NCBI GenBank assembly: GCA_022766365.1
Contig: JALENW010000036.1
Coordinates: forward strand, 1 to 49,112
Reading direction: 5' to 3'
From: Clostridiales bacterium
GTDB lineage: Bacteria > Bacillota > Clostridia > Peptostreptococcales > Anaerovoracaceae
Length of the DNA: 49,112 nucleotides
In this document: in pieces, positions 9,115-16,824 of the stretch
Numbering within the stretch: the first letter of the stretch is position 1
Layout: the number at the start of each line of letters is the position of its first letter
The notes under the pieces: model-generated
Databases searched by the model: none
What the model was told of the DNA's origin: nothing
Seen by the model: only the letters and a program-made list of their open reading frames with translations
Made by a program: the position numbers and the translations under genes

Positions 9115-10035
9115 ATGGAAAGCAAGTATTTGGAAATCGCACCTGAGGTGCAGAAAGCTTTATCAGAGGGCACACCGGTTGTTGCCCTTGAGTCAACAAT
9201 TATTTCACATGGTATGCCTTATCCGCAGAATGTGGAAACAGCTCTTAAAGTTGAAGAAATCGTTAGAGAAAACGGTGCAGTGCCTGCAACTACGGCTATT
9301 ATCGGCGGAAAACTTAAGTGTGGATTGACAAAGAAAGAAATCGAATATCTCGGCAAGAAAGGACTTGATGTCACCAAATGTTCAAGGCGTGATATTCCGA
9401 TGGCCATTGCCAGAGGGTTTGACGGTGCAACTACTGTGGCAACGACGATGATTATTGCAAATATGGCGGGAGTTTCAATTTTTGCAACAGGAGGAATCGG
9501 TGGAGTTCACAGAGGTGCTCAAGAAACAATGGATATCTCTGCCGACCTTGAAGAACTTGCAAACACACCTGTAATGGTTGTCTGTGCCGGTGCTAAGGCT
9601 ATCCTTGACATTCCTTTGACACTCGAATACCTTGAAACCAAGGGGGTTCCGGTTCTTGGGTATGGTACTGACAATCTGCCTGCATTCTATACGAGAGGAA
9701 GCCAGTTTAAGGTGGACTACAGAGTTGATACTCCGGAAGAGGCAGCCAAGGCTTTTGAGGCGCAAAGAGGAGCGGGTCTTCACACAGGTATGCTGCTGAC
9801 TAACCCGATTCCTGAAGAGTTTTCCATGGACGAAGGTACAATCAATGAGGCTATAGAGTCTGCTGTTAAAGAGGCTGAGGAAAAGGGAATCAAGGGCAAA
9901 GAATCAACACCGTTCTTACTTGCAAAGGTTAAGGATATAACAGCCGGAAGCAGCCTTGACGCCAACATTCAGCTGGTGTTCAACAATGCAAAAGTTGCCG
10001 CTCAAATTGCAGAGGCTTACTGTAAAGGTAAATAG
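9115..10035 (+). CDS. psuG: Pseudouridine-5'-phosphate glycosidase
   Basis: A 306-aa enzyme of the PsuG/IndA family, which reversibly cleaves pseudouridine 5'-phosphate to uracil and ribose 5-phosphate, the second salvage step after PsuK. Family stretches are intact: VALESTIISHGMPYPQN near the N-terminus, TTAIIGGKLKCGLT, and FATGGIGGVHRGAQETMD in the active-site region. Length fits the family (about 300-312 aa). Earlier in-frame starts exist (TTG 9088, ATG 9091 and 9100), but GGAGGG at 9102-9107 sits 7 bases before the ATG at 9115. It follows psuK after 171 bases that hold no gene, so it may share the psuK promoter or have its own. Confidence 0.95.
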   Translation: MESKYLEIAPEVQKALSEGTPVVALESTIISHGMPYPQNVETALKVEEIVRENGAVPATTAIIGGKLKCGLTKKEIEYLGKKGLDVTKCSRRDIPMAIARGFDGATTVATTMIIANMAGVSIFATGGIGGVHRGAQETMDISADLEELANTPVMVVCAGAKAILDIPLTLEYLETKGVPVLGYGTDNLPAFYTRGSQFKVDYRVDTPEEAAKAFEAQRGAGLHTGMLLTNPIPEEFSMDEGTINEAIESAVKEAEEKGIKGKESTPFLLAKVKDITAGSSLDANIQLVFNNAKVAAQIAEAYCKGK

Positions 10036-10103
10036 GGATATCGACGATATAGACGATGCATAAGAGATGATACGAATATAGTTTTAGTTAAAAGGAGTAT
10101 TGT

Positions 10104-10853
10104 ATGAAACTTGTTTCATGGAACGTTAATGGCCTCAGAGCTGCCCTGAAAAAAGGGTTTCGTGAATCTATCAGGGAACTTGATCCGGATATTCTGGGCA
10201 TACAGGAGACCAAGATGCAGCCGGGACAGGCAGAGGTGGATCTTCCTGAATACGAGGAATTCTTTAACAGTGCCATTAGGAAGGGCTATTCAGGTACTGC
10301 CGTTTTCACAAAAGAAAAGCCCCTGAGTGTGACATTTAATTTCGAAGGACATGACGATGAAGGAAGAACCATAGTGTGTGAATACGAGAGCTTCTATTTT
10401 GTGACTGTTTACACTCCTAATTCCCAGAACGAACTGGCAAGGCTTGATTACAGAATGACGTGGGAAGATGCTTTCAAGGAGTATATGCTTGAGCTGGACA
10501 AGAAGAAACCTGTGATTATATGTGGGGATCTTAATGTTGCACACAGAGAGATAGATTTGAAAAATCCGAAAACTAACCGGAAAAATGCGGGGTTTACCGA
10601 TGAGGAAAGAGGCAAATTCGGCAGCCTTATCGAGTCGGGATTCACCGATACATTCAGATATCTGTATCCTGATAAGGAGGGAATCTACAGTTGGTGGTCG
10701 TATCGTTTCAATGCCAGAAAGAACAACGCCGGTTGGCGTATTGACTATTTTCTTGTATCTGACAGGGTTGCAGATAAAATAAAGGAAGCCACAATTCACA
10801 CTGATATTTTTGGCAGTGATCATTGCCCTGTAAGCCTGGAGATAGATCTGTGA
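10104..10853 (+). CDS. xth: Exodeoxyribonuclease III / AP endonuclease
   Basis: A 249-aa member of the ExoIII/APE1 family, which cuts DNA at abasic sites and removes 3'-blocking groups in base-excision repair. Visible motifs are WNVNGLRAALKKGF at the start, GIQETKMQ (metal-binding Glu), VYTPNSQNELARLDYR, ICGDLNVAHREIDL (Asp and Asn of the active site), YSWWSYRFNARKNNAGWRID, and the final GSDHCPV with the catalytic Asp-His. Length is normal. AAAGGAG lies 8 bases before the start. The stop overlaps the start of the next gene (TGATG), so the two are translated together. Confidence 0.96.
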   Translation: MKLVSWNVNGLRAALKKGFRESIRELDPDILGIQETKMQPGQAEVDLPEYEEFFNSAIRKGYSGTAVFTKEKPLSVTFNFEGHDDEGRTIVCEYESFYFVTVYTPNSQNELARLDYRMTWEDAFKEYMLELDKKKPVIICGDLNVAHREIDLKNPKTNRKNAGFTDEERGKFGSLIESGFTDTFRYLYPDKEGIYSWWSYRFNARKNNAGWRIDYFLVSDRVADKIKEATIHTDIFGSDHCPVSLEIDL

Positions 10854-11782
10854 TGAATGTAAAATCCCATTCATCAGCAGAGGAGGTATCTGTATCCGAA
10901 TTTGGAAGGTTAAGCAGAAAAATCGACTCAATCTGGCCGGGTAATAGAGTTCCGGTAACTTCGATATTTGAAGTGCCACTTGGCGATTCAGGGAGAGTGA
11001 ATGGTATTCAAGATTTCCTCGGAATCAGAATTATTCATCTGTCGGATCTTCAGGGGGCGATTTTTGGGACTGACAATAGAGATATTCTTGAAAGGGTTGC
11101 AGAGTGTGACCCTCACTTGATAGTGGTGACAGGGGATCTGGTGGACAGGAGAATGGTCAGAATAGCAGAGTTTGAACCTTCAATTCAACTTATGTGTTCA
11201 CTTCAGAATATTGCTCCGGTTTTCTTTACATACGGTAATCACGAAAGATCTTTTCCTCCTCAAGTGGTTGATGAGCTTCGTAGGAAGATGGAAAACTATG
11301 GTATTACAGTGTTGGACGGTGAAGTTACTACAGTCAAACTTCTTAACGGCAATGGAGATAATATAAAAATTTTCATAGCAGGATTGGAAGAGGATATACT
11401 CATGGTGGAGGGTAAGAATCGTACAAAGAAAAATTCCGATGTAGATATGACGGCACTCAATAAATCTCTCGAGACCATGATGTCGGAAGCCGAAGATATT
11501 GCTTTTCACGTAAAAATCCTCCTGGCCCATGAACCACAGTTTATACATGAATATGCACAATTCGGATTTGACCTGATTTTCTCAGGCCATGCACACGGTG
11601 GACAAATCAGGATTCCGGGAATCGGAGGTCTTTTTTCACCGGGGCAAGGTTTCTTTCCAAAATTGACATCAGGAGTTCACTCTGCAGGAAAGGGTATTAT
11701 GATAATATCCAGAGGTCTTGGAAATAGCAGCTTTCCCTTCAGAATTTTCAATAGACCGGAGATAGTTTCAGTGAAAATATAA
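10853..11782 (+). CDS. Metallophosphoesterase (YkuE/YaeI-like)
   Basis: A 309-aa calcineurin-like phosphoesterase. Blocks in order: IRIIHLSDLQG (block 1), VVTGDLVDRR (GDxxDR), TYGNHERS (GNHE), LLAHEP and SGHAHGGQIR (GHxHxGQ). These place it in the COG1408-type group that includes YkuE. In block 1 the usual D-x-H is D-L-Q, so one metal-ligand His appears replaced by Gln. Unlike many relatives there is no N-terminal membrane segment; the first 60 residues are polar and match nothing I recognise. The start at 10853 overlaps the exonuclease stop; an in-frame ATG at 10823 lies inside that gene and is less likely. The substrate is unknown. Confidence 0.88.
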   Translation: MNVKSHSSAEEVSVSEFGRLSRKIDSIWPGNRVPVTSIFEVPLGDSGRVNGIQDFLGIRIIHLSDLQGAIFGTDNRDILERVAECDPHLIVVTGDLVDRRMVRIAEFEPSIQLMCSLQNIAPVFFTYGNHERSFPPQVVDELRRKMENYGITVLDGEVTTVKLLNGNGDNIKIFIAGLEEDILMVEGKNRTKKNSDVDMTALNKSLETMMSEAEDIAFHVKILLAHEPQFIHEYAQFGFDLIFSGHAHGGQIRIPGIGGLFSPGQGFFPKLTSGVHSAGKGIMIISRGLGNSSFPFRIFNRPEIVSVKI

Positions 11783-11808
11783 TAAGGAGATACATAGTAT
11801 ATTATCAC

Positions 11809-11840
11809 AAAGGAGGTGCTGTACAGCACCTCCTTTGGCT
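11809..11840. terminator. 28-base perfect palindrome, probable bidirectional terminator
   Basis: AAAGGAGGTGCTGT (11809-11822) is followed at once by its exact complement (11823-11836), giving a 14-bp stem. It sits between the convergent metallophosphoesterase and YitT genes. The following T run is weak (GGCTTTAT), so strong termination is not certain. Confidence 0.6.
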
Positions 11841-11942
11841 TTATCTCTATCTGAATTCAATTGAAATCATAGCGGATTCTAAATAACAGTGGAAAATCTG
11901 ATGACAAACCGATACAACCGTTATGATCCCGCTTCCTTACGT

Positions 11943-12821
11943 CTATATTCTAGGCTTTCTATAAAACCTTCCACCGAGATGTTCTGTTTTCATTACATTC
12001 ACAAAGGCTTTAGGGTCCACCTCCTTGATTGCATTTAAGACTGCGTCCACCTCCTCACTACCGACCACAGAGTATATCATTCTTCTCTGACTTCCCTGAT
12101 ACATTCCTACACCCATGAAAAGTGTTGCATCATGATGAGTTATTGTTTTTATTCTGCCGTAGACTGATGCAGGTTCGTTGGTAATGATGAATAGAGTATG
12201 CTTCCTATATTGCTTGAATAAATTTTGTATAACCTGAGTGGTACAGAATTGAAAAATTATGGAGTACATTGCTTTATCAACGCCGAACAAAACACCGGCA
12301 ACCGTTAGAACGATCACATTCCCCATGAGGATATAATTCCATGCATCCTTGCCTTTTTTTTCGGAGAAATAAATGGATATGAAATCAGTTCCCCCTGCAC
12401 TGGCACCGACAAGCAGACAGATCCAAATTGCTACTCCATTAATTATTCCTCCGAATATAGCTATGAGTAGTATATCATATGTCAGAACAATATCCGGCAG
12501 CATATCTACAACTATAGAACTGAGGATTATAACGTATAGGGAATATATGGTGAAGTTTCTGCCAAGCCATTTGATACCAATATATATAGGAATAAGATTT
12601 AGAGGAATATAAATTAAAGTATATGAAATTTTGATATCAAGGAAGGTATCAAGACTTCGCTGTATCAAAAGTGTTATTCCCGCAAAGCCACCGGGAAATA
12701 GTCCACCTGTCCTTACGAAACTCTTTATATTGAATCCGATAATCGCTGCCCCGATTGTACAAAACAGTATTCGTTTGAAAATTGGCTTGAATTTACTTTC
12801 TTTTTCATATAGGGAAGACAT
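11943..12821 (-). CDS. YitT-family membrane protein
   Basis: A 292-aa protein of the YitT (DUF161/DUF2179) family. About five or six membrane segments lie within residues 15-190 and include the family signatures TGGLFPGGFAGITLL and GASAGGTDFISIYFSEKKG. A soluble C-terminal DUF2179 domain follows (about 205-285: ITNEPASVYGRIKTI through LGGRFYRKPRI). The biochemical function of the family is unresolved; transport roles have been proposed. Length is normal. An AAGGAG lies about 15 bases upstream of the start, which is rather far, but no better in-frame start is visible. The gene stands alone on the minus strand, convergent with the upstream plus-strand group. Confidence 0.92.
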   Translation of the reverse strand: MSSLYEKESKFKPIFKRILFCTIGAAIIGFNIKSFVRTGGLFPGGFAGITLLIQRSLDTFLDIKISYTLIYIPLNLIPIYIGIKWLGRNFTIYSLYVIILSSIVVDMLPDIVLTYDILLIAIFGGIINGVAIWICLLVGASAGGTDFISIYFSEKKGKDAWNYILMGNVIVLTVAGVLFGVDKAMYSIIFQFCTTQVIQNLFKQYRKHTLFIITNEPASVYGRIKTITHHDATLFMGVGMYQGSQRRMIYSVVGSEEVDAVLNAIKEVDPKAFVNVMKTEHLGGRFYRKPRI

Positions 12822-12930
12822 CTTTATCTAAATCTACTCCTTCTAATATGTAATTATGAATTAATTGTGAAATTATGTATAAAACTCAAGAATATTATGA
12901 AAAAAAACAAAAAATATTGAAAAAAATTGA

Positions 12931-12959
12931 TTGACAATCACATTTTAATAGCGTATCCT
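12931..12959 (+). promoter_or_regulatory. Distal promoter-like sequence
   Basis: TTGACA (12931-12936), a 17-base spacer, TATCCT (12954-12959). The -10 context TAGCGTATCCTA is identical to that of the candidate promoter of the NEAT gene at 16714-16742. No gene start lies within 200 bases, so it would give a long leader for the NSS gene or a small RNA. Confidence 0.4.
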
Positions 12960-13007
12960 ATTTCTATTATTACTTTCTTTTCTATTACCCTAAGCTTCTT
13001 AGCAGAT

Positions 13008-13030
13008 GTTATTATATCACAAATAATAAC
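13008..13030. promoter_or_regulatory. Inverted repeat, possible operator
   Basis: Perfect 8-bp arms GTTATTAT (13008-13015) and ATAATAAC (13023-13030) around 7 bases. No T run follows, so a protein-binding site is likelier than a terminator. Confidence 0.35.
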
Positions 13031-13094
13031 CTGCTCATATAGCTTGATAAAAATTATATTAAAACATTAATTCGAATAATTTTTCGTTTTTTTA

Positions 13095-13122
13095 TTGACT
13101 ATTGCGGTGAGAGTGCTATACT
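13095..13122 (+). promoter_or_regulatory. Promoter of the first NSS transporter
   Basis: TTGACT (13095-13100), a 16-base spacer, TATACT (13117-13122), 48 bases before the start codon. Confidence 0.6.
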
Positions 13123-13170
13123 CAGATTAGAAAATAATGATTAATTTATTAAGGAGAGGAGGCACACTTT

Positions 13171-14562
13171 ATGGAAGGTAAAGGCAAGTTCAAGTCAAAC
13201 TTCGGATTCCTAATGGCGACTATAGGATCTGCAGTCGGACTTGGCAATATTTGGGGATTTCCATTCAAGATGGGAAAGAACGGTGGATTTGCTTTTTTAG
13301 TCATTTACATAGTGCTTGCTGTAGTTATTGGTTATTGTATTATGCTCGGTGAAATCGCCTTTGGACGTAAACAACAGAGGGCGGCGATTGAGGCGTATAG
13401 GAAATTGGGGCAAAAGTTTACCTTTAACGGCTGGATAAACACATTGACACCATTATTCCTGCTCTGCTTCTACTGCACACTGGGTGGTTATTGCTTGAAG
13501 TATACTGTTGCCAACTTCGGCAATATCTTCAATGCCGGCTGGGGAACAGGAGGAGTCGAGAGCAGTGATTTCTTTGGAGCGTTTATAACTGATACTGTGC
13601 CGGCTGTTTTGTACGGCTTAATATTCCTGGCGTTGACGATGATTGTTGTTCTTGGCGGAGTTCAAGGTGGAATAGAGAGATTTTCAGTTATAGCTATGCC
13701 TGCACTGTTTGTGATGCTTTTGATAATCGTCATAAGAAGTATTACTCTTCCGGGAGCAGCAGACGGTATTGCGTTCATGTTTAAGCCTGACTGGTCCGTA
13801 TTCCATGGCACAGGTTGGATAAGTGTGTTGGCTTCAGCGGGAGGTCAAATGTTCTTCTCTCTGTCAATCTGCTCGGGTTGTATCATTGCCTATGGTTCTT
13901 ACTTGGGAAAGAGTGAGAATCTTGAAAAGAACGCTGTGATCGTAATCGCTGCCGACACTATTGTTGCCATACTTGCCGGAATCGCAGTAATGCCTGCTGT
14001 ATTTGCTTTCGGATTAAAGCCGGACGCAGGTCCAAGTTTGTTATTCGTAACTCTGCAGACGGTATTCAATTCAATGGGCGGATTCGGTGCAATATTCGGA
14101 TTTATTTTCTACTTCCTGGTATTGATAGCAGCTTTAACATCTTCCGTTGCAATGATTGAAGGTGCAATTTCTTCATTCCTTGACGAGCAGGAGAGAAGAG
14201 GCAAGAAGCCATCGAGGGTATTCGTGACTTGTGCCATTGGAGTACTTGCTGCTGTCGGATCAGCAATTGTTTCTGCTGACGCTCTTGGAAGCGGCGGATT
14301 GCCACATCTGTTCGGATTCAGTACATGGATTGATACTTTTGATCTGTTTGCAGAAGGATTTATGATGCCGCTTGGAGGTTTCTTTATGGTTCTTATTTTA
14401 GGGTGGTTCAAACCGGGATTCATAGATGATGAAATCAGATTGAGCTCATCTTTCGGCAGTAAGAGTTTTACATACTTCTGCATGAAGTTCCTTGCACCTG
14501 TATTTCTGATATTTATCCTAGTTGGACAGCTGAACGGATTCTTCGGATGGAATTTGTTCTAG
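13171..14562 (+). CDS. Sodium-dependent transporter, NSS (SLC6) family, copy 1
   Basis: A 463-aa neurotransmitter:sodium symporter-family protein, which takes up an amino acid or related amine driven by Na+. Membrane segment 1 carries the substrate/Na+ site signature GSAVGLGNIWGFPFKMGKNGG; about 11 segments follow, matching the bacterial MhsT/Tyt1 subgroup rather than the 12-segment LeuT form. Other family stretches: LGGVQGGIERFS, FKPDWSVFHGTGWI, AGGQMFFSLSICSG and FYFLVLIAALTSSVAMIE. GAGGAGG lies about 9 bases upstream of the start. Closely related to the gene at 14984 along its whole length, so the two arose by duplication. The substrate is not predictable. Confidence 0.95.
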   Translation: MEGKGKFKSNFGFLMATIGSAVGLGNIWGFPFKMGKNGGFAFLVIYIVLAVVIGYCIMLGEIAFGRKQQRAAIEAYRKLGQKFTFNGWINTLTPLFLLCFYCTLGGYCLKYTVANFGNIFNAGWGTGGVESSDFFGAFITDTVPAVLYGLIFLALTMIVVLGGVQGGIERFSVIAMPALFVMLLIIVIRSITLPGAADGIAFMFKPDWSVFHGTGWISVLASAGGQMFFSLSICSGCIIAYGSYLGKSENLEKNAVIVIAADTIVAILAGIAVMPAVFAFGLKPDAGPSLLFVTLQTVFNSMGGFGAIFGFIFYFLVLIAALTSSVAMIEGAISSFLDEQERRGKKPSRVFVTCAIGVLAAVGSAIVSADALGSGGLPHLFGFSTWIDTFDLFAEGFMMPLGGFFMVLILGWFKPGFIDDEIRLSSSFGSKSFTYFCMKFLAPVFLIFILVGQLNGFFGWNLF

Positions 14563-14915
14563 GTATGAGCGACCTGTGATTCATTCTTAGGATTTAAGTA
14601 AGTCTTGAATTAAATCAAGCAGATATAATTTCAGCGTTTCATAATAAATATAATACGGAATTGAGAACGAAGCTATAACAGGTTCTATAATTACGCCGGA
14701 ACAAAGTTGATAAAACCTTTGCTCAGGCGTATTTTTTATAGACAAACGATGGTAATACACGATGATAAAGCAAAAGTCTACATACAAACTTTCCTTGCAT
14801 TAAGGATATAGCTTAAAATGTCTGTATTTTATAATGTGTATTAAAATTCGTACAGAGACTCTAAAGGAGCTATTTTGTGATTAAAAACAAAAAATAAGAA
14901 AATTATATATTTTTG
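14563..14915. other. Intergenic stretch between the two NSS genes
   Basis: About 350 bases with no gene. It contains a rho-independent terminator 130 bases after the first NSS gene (14692-14737) and leads to the promoter of the second. Nothing else was recognised. Confidence 0.5.
14692..14737 (+). terminator. Rho-independent terminator after the first NSS gene
   Basis: TACGCC (14692-14697) pairs with GGCGTA (14726-14731), with an inner CAAAG/CTTTG helix, directly followed by six T. Confidence 0.75.
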
Positions 14916-14943
14916 TTGACAAATAAAATGAGATGTGTATAAT
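14916..14943 (+). promoter_or_regulatory. Promoter of the second NSS transporter
   Basis: Full-consensus TTGACA (14916-14921) and TATAAT (14938-14943) separated by 16 bases, 40 bases before the start codon. One of the best promoters in the window. Confidence 0.8.
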
Positions 14944-14983
14944 AGTGTTATCACAATTTTACGAAAAGTAGGAGGTAGTTCAA

Positions 14984-16396
14984 ATGGAACAACACAAGAA
15001 AGGACAATGGGGGAACCAGTTCGGCTTTCTAATGGCTGCTGTAGGTTCCGCTGTAGGACTTGGTAATCTTTGGGGGTTCCCATACAAAATGGGAAAGAAT
15101 GGCGGATTTGCGTTTTTATTCATTTATATTCTTTTGGTTGTTTTCGTTGGAATTATCATCACTATTACAGAGCTGAGTATTGGTAGGAAAACCGGAAAAG
15201 GTGTTGTAGGCGCCTACCGGGACTTGGGAAAGAAATATGCACCGATAGGGTGGTTCGGAGTTATATCCCCGTTTCTGATCATGTCTTTTTATACAATGCT
15301 GGGTGGATACACTTTGAAGTATATGGTTGCCAACTTGGGCGACATATTCGGTGCTTCTTGGGGGTATCAGGGTTCTGGAATGGCAACCGGTGATTATTTC
15401 CAAAGTTTTTACAGCGATCAGTTGCAAACTTGCATTTATACAGCAGTATTTGTTGTTTTAACGGCAGCAGTTGTTAGAGGAGGCGTTTCTCAAGGTATAG
15501 AGAAGTTTTCAAAGGTGGCCATGCCGGCACTTTTCTTCATGCTCCTTGCGGTAATCGTTAGAAGTGTGACTCTACCGGGAGCAGGCGAAGGCTTGAGATT
15601 CGTGTTTGAACCTAATTTCGAAGTGTTCAAGGGTTCCGGCTGGGTTAATGTATTTGCGGCAGCCGGCGGACAGGCGTTCTTCTCACTTTCCCTTGGTATG
15701 GGAATCATGGTAACTTACGGTTCCTATCTGAAGAAGGATGAGGACCTCAAGGTTAATTCGATAGTAATTCCTGTTGCTGATACTATCATAGCAGTTCTTG
15801 CCGGTGTGGCAATAATGCCGGCGGTATTCGCGGCAGGGCTGGAGCCTACAGCAGGCCCGGGACTTCTGTTCGTTACTCTTCAGACTGTATTTGCATCCAT
15901 GGGTGCAGGTGGTCCTATATTTGGATTCCTCATGTACTTCTTGGTGTTTATAGCAGCTATAACATCTTCAATCTCACTTCTGGAGACGGTGGTTTCGGTA
16001 GTTGTGGATCTGAAGCTTGAGAGGAGCGAAACCAAGTCATTTGACAAGAAGAAGATCACATTCTGGTGTGCGGCAGCTGTTTTGGCAGAGGCAATCTTTG
16101 TTTCGCTTGATGGATTAGGGAGTCATGGTTTCCCACAAATCTTAGGGCAGTCTACATGGCTTGATTCCATGGATCTTGTTTCTGAAGGCGTTCTGATGCC
16201 TCTAAGCGCATTGTTCACAGCCATAATTTGTGGATGGATAATGCCTAGATTCGTTCCTGATGAAGTTGAACGTAACGGAAAATTCACATGGGAGAAGTTC
16301 TACATGTTCTGCATTAAATTTGTAGTTCCACCGGTTATGGTGCTGGTTCTTGTAGGACAGATTGACACTTTCTTCAGTTTGGGAATCTTCAGCTAG
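14984..16396 (+). CDS. Sodium-dependent transporter, NSS (SLC6) family, copy 2
   Basis: A 470-aa paralogue of the gene at 13171, with the same segment-1 signature (GSAVGLGNLWGFPYKMGKNGG), RGGVSQGIEKFSKVAMP, FEPNFEVFKGSGWVNV, AGGQAFFSLSLGMG and FLVFIAAITSSISLLE. About 11 membrane segments are expected. AGGAGG lies 8 bases upstream of the start. It has its own strong promoter, so the two paralogues can be expressed independently. Differences in segments 6 and 8 suggest a different substrate from copy 1, but neither substrate can be named. Confidence 0.95.
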   Translation: MEQHKKGQWGNQFGFLMAAVGSAVGLGNLWGFPYKMGKNGGFAFLFIYILLVVFVGIIITITELSIGRKTGKGVVGAYRDLGKKYAPIGWFGVISPFLIMSFYTMLGGYTLKYMVANLGDIFGASWGYQGSGMATGDYFQSFYSDQLQTCIYTAVFVVLTAAVVRGGVSQGIEKFSKVAMPALFFMLLAVIVRSVTLPGAGEGLRFVFEPNFEVFKGSGWVNVFAAAGGQAFFSLSLGMGIMVTYGSYLKKDEDLKVNSIVIPVADTIIAVLAGVAIMPAVFAAGLEPTAGPGLLFVTLQTVFASMGAGGPIFGFLMYFLVFIAAITSSISLLETVVSVVVDLKLERSETKSFDKKKITFWCAAAVLAEAIFVSLDGLGSHGFPQILGQSTWLDSMDLVSEGVLMPLSALFTAIICGWIMPRFVPDEVERNGKFTWEKFYMFCIKFVVPPVMVLVLVGQIDTFFSLGIFS

Positions 16397-16713
16397 AGTA
16401 AAAGCTAAAGGAGCAAATAAGTAAATCAACAAAATAACATAATTCGTTATACAGCTTAAGCAATCAACTTGTACTCAAGCTCGTATAAATTGTCAAAACA
16501 GGCATCTCTTAGGAGGTGCCTGTTTTGCTTTCGATGTTTTAAGGATATTTTATTGAAATATCCAAGAAATTGACGGCGATATTTTGCCGAAAACTTTTAG
16601 ATTTGGCTAACCGCATTAAGGCAGGTACCAAATTTTCCTGAACGTGGTGTTCATTTTGCTTCTTAAAACAGGAGAAATTCCTCAAAATGGTAGCACAACC
16701 TTACAAAAACTTG
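16397..16713. other. Intergenic stretch before the heme locus
   Basis: No gene in about 320 bases. A terminator for the second NSS gene lies at 16494-16527. The remainder shows no recognised structure up to the promoter at 16714. Confidence 0.5.
16494..16527 (+). terminator. Terminator hairpin after the second NSS gene
   Basis: Perfect 11-bp arms CAAAACAGGCA (16494-16504) and TGCCTGTTTTG (16517-16527), with the T run built into the descending arm. Confidence 0.7.
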
Positions 16714-16766
16714 TTGACAAATGCTTACAATTAGCGTATCCTAACATATATCGGAGTTAGTTAAGG
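16714..16766 (+). promoter_or_regulatory. Promoter and possible iron-type operator of the heme locus
   Basis: TTGACA (16714-16719), a 17-base spacer and TATCCT (16737-16742). It is followed by CTAAC (16741-16745) and GTTAG (16756-16760), an interrupted inverted repeat. AGTTAGTTA at 16755-16763 is identical to one half of the 18-bp palindrome at 3837-3854 before the siderophore-type ABC pair. This hints at a common metal-responsive repressor for both loci (inference). Confidence 0.5.
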
Positions 16767-16824
16767 CAATCACAATTTTAATGGCGATTTTCAGACAAAG
16801 AGAAAGGAGATACAGTAGAGTAAG

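Larger units (their letters stand above)
12822..13170. other. Intergenic control region between yitT and the first NSS transporter
   Basis: About 350 very AT-rich bases with no gene. It holds two plus-strand promoter-like sequences (12931 and 13095) with a perfect inverted repeat between them (13008-13030), listed separately. No terminator or riboswitch was recognised. Confidence 0.5.

Noticed and set aside
10290-10979. Antisense open frame of 229 codons
   Set aside because: It covers the exonuclease III gene, whose product has every family motif; the antisense product resembles nothing.
14563-14983. Leader of the second NSS gene considered as a T-box or amino acid riboswitch
   Set aside because: There is no T-box sequence, the terminator at 14692 lies upstream of the promoter at 14916, and the actual leader is only about 35 bases.
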